Positions 52,628-61,900 of a stretch of 64,000 nt of DNA are shown piece by piece (the first letter of the stretch is position 1; every line of letters starts with the position of its first letter). The notes beneath the pieces were generated by a model, which worked only from the letters and a program-made list of their open reading frames with translations, ran no database searches and was not told the DNA's origin. The stretch is from Russula earlei (lineage: Eukaryota > Basidiomycota > Agaricomycetes > Russulales > Russulaceae): contig JAGFNK010000193.1 of NCBI GenBank assembly GCA_025769875.1, forward strand, positions 26,243 to 90,242, given 5' to 3'. Made by a program: the position numbers and the translations under genes.

Positions 52628-53088
52628 TGTTAAGGCTCCAAAGTGCCTTAAATAAGATCAATGGTCAGGTCTATACATGTGTCCTACCAATGCAGATATG
52701 CTTGAGTCAAGCAAGCAATACTCGTGGAGGGGAAGGAGTGTTAGATCCTCCTAGAGTATGGCAACAAGATGAGAGGGGCTCTGCAGACAGGGTAGGAGTC
52801 AACTGTTTGGGATTGGCAAACTAAGTTGAGCTTAAGGCTCAACTGCTACAGACTGGGGGCTTTATATGGCCCTACAGGGATAAGGTTTGTGCTACTGTAG
52901 TACTGGTTGGTGCTATAGAAGCAAAAGGTGGCTCATAGAAGCGAGGTTGCTTCTATGTAAATGATCTCGGTGCTGGAAGCATTAAGTGCTTCCCTAGTAG
53001 CAATCTCAGTGTCATAAATACCTTCCTAATCAAGGAAGCGATGTATGTGGCAGTACAGGAACATCTGGGACAGAAGCAATGCTACTCA
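52628..53088 (-). mobile_element. LTR, family Z, truncated by Copia E
   Basis: It starts TGTTAAGGCTCCAAAG on the plus strand (reverse orientation) and follows the 38143 and 28501 copies until GCAATGCTACTCA at 53088, where the Copia LTR begins. The remaining ~130 bases of the LTR are not found on the far side of the Copia element. Confidence 0.88.
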
Positions 53089-53474
53089 TGTTGTGCAGCA
53101 TAGAGTGCAGCTAACAGGCCAAGCAACCCACCTTAGAGGTTGTGCTAATACTCAAGTGATATTGGGGTGTAGAGCGATGTGTGTACTCGTCTACAAGTAT
53201 GGTATTTATACCTCTATGACCCAGGGCTGTTCCTAAGTCCAAAAGAGGGTGACTACAGGTGTCCACTATATCGCGCACTCAGCGAAGCGTGATGTGGAAA
53301 TGTTCTAGATGCAGCATAAGGCTGCATCTTGTGATAGATAGCGTAGTATGCATAACCCTATTGCCATAAGCGCATATACTAAAGTTCTGTCTAACATGTA
53401 ACATCTATGAGCGGATCTTGAACCTTGTATGAAGGTCTTTTCCTTCTTTGATCCGTTCGGGTTCCGGTTCAATA
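53089..53474 (-). repeat. 3' LTR of Copia E (386 bp)
   Basis: It starts TGTTGTGCAGCAT and ends CCGGTTCAATA, where the usual final CA has become TA. The complement of the polypurine tract (CTCCCCCTTGC) follows directly at 53475. Confidence 0.93.
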
Positions 53475-53485
53475 CTCCCCCTTGC
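53475..53485 (-). other. Polypurine tract of Copia E
   Basis: The minus strand reads GCAAGGGGGAG next to the 3' LTR, the plus-strand primer position. Confidence 0.8.
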
Positions 53486-53523
53486 TAAGTGCATTGGTAG
53501 ATGCCGTGAGCATTTTCCCACAT

Positions 53524-54153
53524 TCAGGGGTAGAACATTAGTCCTAGTTGCTCCCTGAATTTAAGGAACTTAACACGACCAAGGTTCTTGGTGAACATGT
53601 CAGCTGGGTTATTAGCCCCTTCAATAAAGAATAGCTCCACCTGTTTATTTTGTATGACTTCATGAATGAAGTGATAGCGCAAATCAATGTGTTTGATGCG
53701 CTTTTCTTGCACAGGGTTGGAGGCTATGAATATTGAGCCTTGGTTATCACTGAACAGTGGGATGGGAGCAAGATTGATGCCAAGTTCTGTTAGTAAGGAT
53801 TTAATCCAAACCAATTGTCTGCTCATGTCAGAGAGCGACATATACTCGGCTTCAGTGGAGGAGAGTGCGACTGTTTTCTGCACTCGTGAGTTCCACGAAA
53901 ATATTGCTCCAGCCAGGTTCACCATATAGCCTGTAGTGGACTTCTGATTAGTCGGATCAGAAGCCCAGTCAGAGTCTGCATATGCCATTAGGCCGCCATT
54001 TGATGGTCCATCATAGACCAAGGCATAATTGGCGGTTCCCAAGAGGTATCGGCAAATATAGAATGCATGATTTAAGTGATCCTCTGAGGGATTGGCAGCA
54101 TGTTGCGACAACTTAGTGACCGCAAAGGCTATGTCTGGATGCGTTCCAAGCAT
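53524..54153 (-). pseudogene. pol: Copia E RNase H domain (C-terminus of Pol)
   Basis: A 209-residue open frame carries LGTHPDIAFAV and LSQHAANPSEDHLNHAF, then YADSDWASD, SSTEAEYMS and SDNQGSIFIA, with the Asp and Glu residues of Copia RNase H in place. It ends NLGRVKFLKFREQLGL, the usual Copia Pol C-terminus, and stops about 40 bases before the purine tract. It is separated from the RT frame by damaged sequence at 54154-54403. Confidence 0.92.
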
Positions 54154-54403
54154 TATGTATAGGAGTGATCCTATAACTTGCTGGAATTTGACTGCAAGGC
54201 TGGGTCAGCAGCGGAAGTGTTGGGAGAGGGGTGCTAGCCCTCTGGTAGTGGAGTAGGAGCAGGGTTTGCATTAAGCAAGTCGAAACACTGCAGCACTTTC
54301 TGTAAATATTCAGTCTGGTCCAGATGTATCTGGCCAGACTTGCATTGAATGCGCATGCGTAGAAATTCTTGGGCATCACCCAGATCTTGACATTCCCAGA
54401 GCT

Positions 54404-55729
54404 TCATGAAGCGCTCCTTTGTTTTTTATTGATTTGTTTTTTGTCTGCTCCAAAGAAGAGCACATCATCAACATGGACAATGGCTATGATGCTCTTGTCT
54501 TTACTAACAAAGAGCCCAGAGTCAGACATAAGGTGAATAAGGCCGAGCGAGGCCATGGACTTGTCAAGGGCTTTCCACCATGCAAGTGCCGCTTGCTTGA
54601 GTCCATATATTGTGCGTTTAAGGCACATGACTTTACGCTCTTGGCCTTTTATTTTGAAGCCCTCAGGCTGCTCCATATAGAGCTCTTCATCGAGCTCATC
54701 ATAGAGAAAGGCAGTCTTGACGTCTAGTCCGCTAATGTGCCAGTTTTTGAGCGCTGCAAGTGCAATCATCAGGCGGACTGTCTCAAACCGTACCACGGGT
54801 GAGAATATTTCGTCATAGTCAATGCCTTCTACTTGGGAGAAGCCTTTGGCGACTAGTCTGGCTTTTTTACGACCATCAGACTTAAGGTCGAATACCCATC
54901 TGTTTTTAATTATTTTGCGATCCTTGGGAGGATCGACTAGTTTGAAGACTTTGCGTCTGTGGAGGGATTCCAACTCCTCGCGACAAGCATCTTTCCACTC
55001 CTTTTGGAGTTCACTTGGCATTCGCAGAATGTCCCTAAAGGTCCATTCGCGAATCTTCGCAGTATCAGGTGCTTCTGAACTTAGTGGAACTGCTTGGGCG
55101 AGCAGATAGTTCAGAAATTTGACTCCCCCTTCCCTTGCTAGACGTAGAATGTCTTCTACCTCATCCTCAGAGGCTTGCGGCAGTTGATCGTCAAGGACGA
55201 CAGGAGGGTAAGGGCCTGGTACGGCCGATCCTGACATACTATCCTCACTGGAGCGACTGGGTTGGTTTTCTGTCATTGTTCTCCATGTGCGTGTGCGCCG
55301 AACACCTTTTTCCACTTCTGTGGGGTGTCTGCGTTCACCATAGACGTTGCCTGGACGGGTAGGTACTTTCCTCAACCGCTGAGACCTTCGAAGAGGTACA
55401 GGTTCTTCAACAGGAGGAGGGGACGGTGTAGGAGGGATGGGCATTTGCTCGCGTTCCTCTACTTCTGGCGCCTGTATAGGCTGCTCATCGTCCTCACTTT
55501 TGATTGTAGGGAATGGGTCGTCAACACCAGGAATGGTGTCTTTGACAGGTTGTTGCAGTAGTTCCTCACGCGGTTCATTAATCCGCGTGGTACCTTTAGT
55601 GCGCACTTTGTCGCATTTGGGGTACAGGGTCTCATCGTACAGGGCAGTAGCATTTGTGTAAAGCATATTATTTGGGAGCCTCATGAAGAGTGAGGCTTTG
55701 ATCCCCTCAGTGTGACCAAGGTAGATCAT
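54404..55729 (-). pseudogene. pol: Copia E integrase tail and reverse transcriptase
   Basis: A 441-residue open frame. The acidic/Pro-rich linker (VPLRRSQRLRKVP) is the GKGY-less Copia integrase C-terminal region. RT follows with NRWVFDLKSDG, KARLVAKGFSQVEGIDY, FSPVVRFETVRLM, LDVKTAFLYDELDEELYMEQP, IYGLKQAALAWW and the catalytic VDDVLFFG. The frame ends at INKKQRSAS, where a frameshift separates it from the thumb and RNase H. Confidence 0.93.
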
Positions 55730-56500
55730 TAGCTCGCTTTTGGGCGAAAGCTTATTGACTCAACGCTTCTCTGGTATGTGCACATATGCACCACAACCAA
55801 ATACTCTGAGGTGTGAGATATCAGGGACCTTGTTCTTTAGGACTTCATAGGGTGTACACCATTGAAGGCATCTGGCAGGTGTCCTATTGTAACAGTGTGT
55901 CCCATGATTCACTGCAAATTCCCACCAGGAGGGAGGTAGACAAGCTTCAAGGTGCATTGCCTGAGCTTTGTCCATTACAGTGCGCATAAAGCGCTCTGTG
56001 CATCCATTCTGTTGTGGAGTGTATGGGGCGCTTTGCAGGATTTTAATTCCTTCGTCCTTTAGGACGTTATCAAAGGCCTCTGATTTGTACTCTCCACCAG
56101 CATCGGACATCCACTCTTTGATTCCTGCTTTGTATTGGTTCTTGACCATAGCAAGGAATTGCTTGACAGCCATAATGGTCGACTTTTTATTTTTTAAGAG
56201 TGTGATCCATGCATAGGAGGAATAATCGTCAATAAAGCTGACGAAATATTCGTACTTATGATACGACTTCACAGGGAAACTCTTTAGGTCCGAGTGAATA
56301 CGCTTCGAATGGTGCGGAAGCATGAGTTTCAGAAGGGGGGTGCGCAGATGCAGGCATTTTGCCTTGTGCGCAGCCAGGACATACCGGCTGTTCCTGAGGG
56401 ATTTTCAGGTCTTCAGGGAGACCCTGGTATGTGTCTTAGCACATGTTATGACATCCTTAGATGGGTGGCCAAGGTGTTGGTGAATGACATCATAATCTAC
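55730..56500 (-). pseudogene. pol: Copia E integrase core
   Basis: The open frame 56323-55760 has IHSDLKSF, FIDDYSSYAW, EWMSDAGGEYKS and YTPQQNGCTERFMRTV, the D, D, E catalytic set intact. The HHCC finger lies upstream in broken frames near 56360-56500 (PSKDV...VCPGCAQGKMP). The core frame stops just before the LSPKSELMIYLG linker, which continues at 55729. Confidence 0.92.
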
Positions 56501-56531
56501 CATGTAGATAAGAGAATGCGCTTGTGCGCTT

Positions 56532-58379
56532 TCAATTGAGGCGTCTAACCAATACGTGGTTTGACCTGGGAATAAGAGGGTAAGAGGACAGGATTATTCG
56601 TCCGTCCTCTCTTAGGGAAATATGTCTATTATTCCCTAATGCATGCATCCCTTGTTGTAAAAACTCCCCCATAGATAATATCCGAGTGTTAATTTTCGGA
56701 ATATAGAGAACAGGAGAAATGTGCGTGACAACCATTTTAGAGTTGACAGTGTGTCGAAGCAACACAGTGCCTTTGCCTTCCACATATATTGTGTTATCGG
56801 CAGTTTTTAACAGGGGATCTTTCATGCAGCAAAGCCGGCGTATACTCTATAAAGGCTTTTATTTCGAAGGTGAAGTGTGCCAATGTGCCAGAGTCTAGGA
56901 GCCATAAGGATCCTAATTTACTCAAGTTGTGCTTTCCTCTACATCTCAAACAATTTTTGTTACATTCACTTTGAAGGGAAGTAGTCCCTTCGCTAATTTG
57001 TACATTGTATGATACAAGCGAACATATTTTAGACATATCTAGCTGCTTTGGGGCTGGGGGGATGCTAATAGGTTCTTTAGCGAGTGAAAGGAGAGAGGGA
57101 GGTGCACGCACGCTTCGTTATCTTTGGGGTTGCTGCCCTAATCAAGCGCTTCATCCGACGGGGTCAGAGCACGCTCAGGGGTGGCAGCACCTGATGGGAT
57201 ACTGTTGTATATGTCGAATAAATCCGACGTGTTTGTTTGCGCAAAGTCGCAATCATCCTGGTCCATAGGCTCAGGAACGGGCGACGGGAGTTTGACTTCA
57301 CTTGTCAAGGCAGCGGATTGAGTCGAGATCCACTGCTCGAGGGTCTTGACTGTCTGTATAGTGGGGGTTACCCCAAGATCGTCAGCAAGATCAAGCGCTT
57401 TGTTCAAGGCCTTGTAAGGGCTGTGAGTGCATTTGCGAGGGTCAGTTGCAGCTGGGACGGTACGTTGTTGGATCCCCGAGGGACCCAGATGGGCGATAGT
57501 GGTAATGGTTGGGAGTGGGAGTGCGGCAACGTCTGCAATGTGGGAGTGTCCGGGACCATGGCTGTTATCAGCCTTCTCCTTGCCTTTCCCTTTTCCTTTG
57601 CCGCCGCACTTACCGTGCTGGCACTTATCCTTATCTTCATCGTGCTTGGGCTTATTGCCCTGCTGCTGATTGGAGAAGGAGGGGTCACCATGCTTGCACT
57701 TGACAGCTGAAAGCTTCTGCACGCTGTGCTTCTTGCCTGTTCCGCGATTGATCTCAGTTTGATATTGAGAGACGATAGCCTCTCGGACGTCCTTAGCATT
57801 AAGGTCGGCCACTTCATAGTTCTGAGTAACAATGTGGACAAGCATTTCCCATTTCTGGGGAATGGCGGCAAGCATGATGAGCGCCTGCAGGGTGTCAGGA
57901 ATGGGAAGGGAGGAGGCAGTGAGACGCTGGAATGCAGCGTGTATCTGATCTATTTGTGGGCCAGGATGTTGGCTCGGGTTAATGCGAATGGAGATGGCTT
58001 CTTTAAAGTCCTTATAGATGCTAACTGTGGTCGCCGTGCCATAAAGGGTTTCAAGGCGATTCCAGATAGTTTCAGCATTATCCAAAGACATAAGATCTTG
58101 TTGGATCATGATGCTCGATCTAAGGACCATATGACTGACTGCCATATCATTTCCTTTGTTCCATTCTCTCAGGGCTACAATAGCGGCAGCCTGGGCAGCA
58201 ATCTCTTCAGCAAGAGGCGCCTGAGGAAGTCCAGGAAGGACTGGCAGTTCAAATGTGCCATTGCAATAACCCCACAGTCCAACAGACATGAGGTAGGCTT
58301 TCATAGCCTTTGACCAAATACCATAGTTTGCGCCATCAAGGATGGGGACAACAGGCGCAGAGGGTTGAGATGACGACAT
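56532..58379 (-). pseudogene. gag: Copia E Gag and protease
   Basis: ATG 58379 opens MSSSQPSAP and LDGANYGIWSKAMKAYL, open for 413 residues to 57138. There a Trp codon (TGG in Copia D) has become TAG. The frame 57111-56794 continues with CLRCRGKHNLSKLG and the protease LLDSGTLAHF. The frame 56825-56532 holds the rest of the protease (SMGEFLQQGMHALG). Comparing the two copies shows which breaks are private: the TAG and the shift near 56815 here, and the extra A near 2525 in Copia D. Confidence 0.9.
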
Positions 58380-58535
58380 TGTAGCTGTTAGAAGAGGGCT
58401 TAGAGGTCATCAGTAAGAGTATTGTATTCAAACAAGCCGACATAGTCTCCCCATAGGGTAGACTAGCTTGCCACAGCATGCAGGCTTCAGGGATGCTTCA
58501 CCATCGTTGCAGCCGATGAAGGCGCATGGCTTGCA

Positions 58536-58547
58536 GGGCCCATAACC
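58536..58547 (-). other. Primer binding site of Copia E, half-tRNA iMet type
   Basis: The minus strand reads GGTTATGGGCCC, adjacent to the LTR at 58548. It is the same as in Copia D and matches the internal region of initiator tRNA-Met. Confidence 0.8.
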
Positions 58548-58931
58548 TGTTGCGCAGCATAGAGCGCAGCTAACAGGCCAAGCAACCCACCTTAGAGGTT
58601 GTGCTAATGCTCAAGTGATATTGGGGTGTAGAGCGATATGTATACTCGTCTACATGTATGATATTTATACCTCTATGACCCAGGGCTGTTCCTAAGTCCA
58701 AAGAGGTGACTACAGGTGTCCACTATATCGCGCATTCAGTGACGCATGATGTGGAAACATTCTAGACACAGCATAAGGCTGCATCTTGTGATAGATAGCG
58801 TAGTATGCGTAACCCTATTGCCATAAGCGCATATACTAAAGTTCTGTCTAACACGTAACATCTATGAGCGGATCTTGAACCTTGTATGAAGGTCTTCACC
58901 TTCTTTGATCTGTTCGGGTTCCAGTTCAACA
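58548..58931 (-). repeat. 5' LTR of Copia E (384 bp)
   Basis: It starts TGTTGCGCAGCAT and ends CCAGTTCAACA. It differs from the 3' LTR by scattered transitions and small indels. Confidence 0.93.
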
Positions 58932-59853
58932 GAGATTGCATTTCTTTTTTTGGTAGGGGAAAAAAGTAAGGAGTTATCTTATTATTAACTCACTTAATAA
59001 CTAAGTTAACACGTGATTGAAGTCCCGATTCTCTTGCCGACACAATCGCCTTTTATGGTAATTCAACCCACCGCTGTCAAGACTGGCGATCGCATAGACA
59101 GGTTGCCGACGTCGCGATCACGTGATTCGGCACCGCCTAATCCGTTGGCCGGCGGATGCGAACCAACCACAATTTTCGAATCGCCAGGGAGCAAGCCAAC
59201 GAGAGTGAGTAGAGAGTGATAATGACGTTAAGTCGGCTAGCTGTTGCGCGGGCACAACGCAGGTCCTTCTCACTGGCAAACTACTGTGAGAAGGACAACC
59301 TTCTCTCTGCCAGGTCTTTACTTCAGGTTGTTTTATGAAAAGCTCGCGGAAACGACTGATATCGTCTGTGCTCATTTGCTTCAGAGGAATTTAATGCAGC
59401 TTCCGAGCACGAAGCCTACTCTCATGTCCAGATGTTCGGCACTGGCACCCTTTCTGTGCCACGACCTTTTGTATTCTCATGTTCCAAACATCCAGCATGA
59501 CAATAACACAGCTAAGCGACTCCACGGCAAGTAGCCGGATCAGCACGGAGGCAGACAACCTGTGTCGGGATACATCGTTAAAACCAGCATTTGAGGTGGA
59601 CGGTTTCCGTGGCTATCCTCATTTCTCCACGCCCCTCTCCACATCGCCCAGTCCGTGAGGACCGTCATGCATCTTCCCGTCCGCGACGACGAATGAGTCA
59701 AAATGACCTCCGCGGAGATGGATACTGTTCGCTATTAGTGTGCACGGAAACCTCCATCCGACCGAGCGGAATGGGAGAAACCCAGATCTCATTGGTCTCT
59801 GCAGTGCTGAGAGCACTTCTTTTGGGGAGTGAGACAGAACTATCGACAACAGT
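58932..59853. other. Mostly unrecognised, with a degraded copy of a membrane-protein exon
   Basis: At about 59170-59270 the plus strand reads GGAGCAAGCCAACGAG...GTAGAGAGTG.ATAATGACG, matching 60355-60420 of the membrane-protein gene with an internal deletion and many changes. It looks like a decayed tandem duplicate of that exon. The rest (58932-59160, 59280-59853) shows no gene I can defend. A plus-strand frame 59591-59860 has no domain. Confidence 0.4.
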
Positions 59854-60693
59854 TAGATAAAGGGAGAAAGGGGGGACAAGGCTGTCTTACATGCTCTAGA
59901 GCCGTAGTCTGACAAGGAGCGATACATCCTAGTTGCGGCAATCGTCACAGTGACCAGAGCAGGTGTCTGGAACATCTGCCAAAGGCGTGACAATTCCAAT
60001 CATACTCATAGCAAAAACGGACATACAAGGTTGAACGGAGCTGATATTTTGACCAGTCAGCATAATCTTTGATAGACCGAGAGAGGAGGAAAAGTACGAT
60101 TCAGATTCAACGAAAGGAACAACTGTGACATGAGATTGAGATGAGCGACTGGAAGCAGAGGGAACACAAGAAGCTGCCAGACGTACCACAGCCGGGACGT
60201 AGGCGACGGTGGCAAGTAATAGCCAAATGAGACCCTGACGATAAGTGGTTGCATTCGGAAGATCAAAAGCATCAAAAAACAAGGTGTGCCACAACCCTAC
60301 CTGTTTCCAAAGGAAGCGAGTCAGACTAGATGGTCCACCTTCTTGAAGCGCCAGCGGAGCAAGCCAATGAGGATGATAAGAAGCAAGACCAAGTCGGTAG
60401 AGAGTGCGATAATGATGGCCAGTTTACTGTCTGCCGAGTTGAGCACATCGCAGGCGTTTGTCAAAGGCGACCATACATGTGCATCTAGGGATAAGTAAGC
60501 CAAGGTGGTCCAGAATGACTAGAGCTGACACTTCACTAGCACGACACCTGACGGCGAACCATATATATGAGTGATTTATCATTTGCGCGAGGGACTTGCC
60601 ATGAATGAGGGTCCCAACGTAGGCCACCCATATGCCCAATACGATCGCAGAAACAATTAATTTCTGTCCAAACTGCAATCCTGAAACCTCCAT
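59854..60693 (-). CDS. Putative multi-pass membrane protein (multi-exon, possibly damaged)
   Basis: Minus strand. Exon A (from 60693) encodes a hydrophobic helix (LIVSAIVLGIWVAYVGTLIHG). A 52-base intron (60536-60485, GTGAAG...CCCTAG) fits. Exon B has ACDVLNSADSKLAIIIALSTDLVLLLIILIGLLRWR, a second helix. A GTAGGG...CGTCAG intron follows, then exon C with GLIWLLLATVAYVPAV. A GTATGT...GGCAG intron joins FNL to MFQTPALV. The last exon reads IAATRMYRSLSDYG and stops at 59854. The CDVLN, LLxxLLR, GLIWLLLATVA and MFQxP...ATRMYRSL motifs recall an unnamed membrane-protein family common in Agaricomycetes. A one-base frame conflict between RWRFK and GGPSSLTRFLWKQ suggests damage. The N-terminus may lie further upstream. 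Confidence 0.5.
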
Positions 60694-61900
60694 GAGTACC
60701 TTTCTTCGAGAAGATTACTGTACATATGGCGGGCGTACGCGCGAATGACGATCAATAACGGCGGTTGCAGCGGCAGTATAAGCAAAGATCTAAGTACATG
60801 AGATCCAAAGTGTTGAGCGTTCTCTTCCGAGTATTTAAGGAGGCGCTCACAGCTTCAAAATTGACCCAGAGCTTGGCAGCAGTCAATCAGATCGCGGAAC
60901 ATGTAAGCAAACGTGGAATGCGGAGTCACCTGACAGTTAATCGGTCGGGAAGAGTCAAAGCCGATCATATTAACGATCATGGCGAGAAGGGTGGAAATGC
61001 GGGTCAAGGAGTATATCTATACCGGGCGAGAATCAGTCGGCAAAAAAAATCTAGAAGGGTCTTTTGCTCCAGACCCATATAGTCCACCGGTAAGGACGAT
61101 GCCCTCTGATGACACTCCACTCATAGTCGAGGGTAGTGACGAATTCCCAGCTGGAATAGGGGGTGAGTTACGTGAAGCCCGAGGGGTGAGAGGCGGGCGG
61201 TAAGACAGACGCACATGTACAGACCATCTACGGTGTGCCAGAGCTTCACGACCGACCCTGGCGAAGACCGACCAGTTCATGAGATTCTAATTACCTGAGA
61301 CAGCATACATACAAAAATCCTGTATGACCACAACTGGATCGTTGAAATCTACCATTCTTGCAGGGAATTTGAACGATTGGTGAGGATAAGACGATGGTGG
61401 GATTGAAGAACGAAATCCCAGAACGCCTAGTGTCAGTGGTATCTGACAACAGGCTATATAGACACCCTCGAGCCGCAGATCAGAAGTTACAGAAGATTCC
61501 CAGGGTGAAGGCGCCAGTGACTGTCCTAGGGAGCTTTTTGATGTTACTTGGAAACCGCAAATACAGTTGAACTGGGAATCTGAATAGAAAGTCCAGCATA
61601 TGTATGTCATGATCGGACACACTTGGAAGACCAAGACCTTGTTCACATATGAGCCACCACGCTCTCTCGCCATACCTTCCTACTGTGGTATTTGAGTTGA
61701 TTGATTCCACTAATGCCTCCGAGAAACCTTAAGATAAGCATTGTTGCATCGATTCGCCGTTCAGACGTCATTTGTAAAGTCAAATGCTTCGAGGTGACCA
61801 GCTGAGTTCCTCTGAGTGGCAAGACTGAGACACTAGAACGTGGGGGCAACGCTATTGGTGGAATTCCACAAAAGCAAGCCGGACATTTGCGCTGAAATCA
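60694..61900. other. Possible upstream exons of the membrane-protein gene, unresolved
   Basis: The minus-strand frame 61673-61287 ends in MVDFNDPVVVIQDFCMYAVS followed by a GTAATT donor-like sequence. It could be an earlier exon or a separate gene start. Other frames here (61280-61017 minus, 60765-61082 plus) show no domain. I cannot build a continuous model. Confidence 0.3.

Larger units (their letters stand above)
53089..58931 (-). mobile_element. Ty1/Copia LTR retrotransposon E, full length (5.8 kb)
   Basis: It has two LTRs (53089-53474 and 58548-58931), a primer site, Gag, protease, integrase, reverse transcriptase and RNase H in the Copia order, with integrase before RT. The outer flanks are ACTCA and GAGAT, which do not match, and the interrupted LTR Z does not resume on the right, so one side has been rearranged. 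A few stops and frameshifts inactivate it, but it is far better kept than Copia D. Confidence 0.95.

Noticed and set aside
61017..61280. 87-residue minus-strand frame as a gene
   Set aside because: Low-complexity Ser/Pro/Arg content, no domain, and no splice link to neighbours that I could defend.
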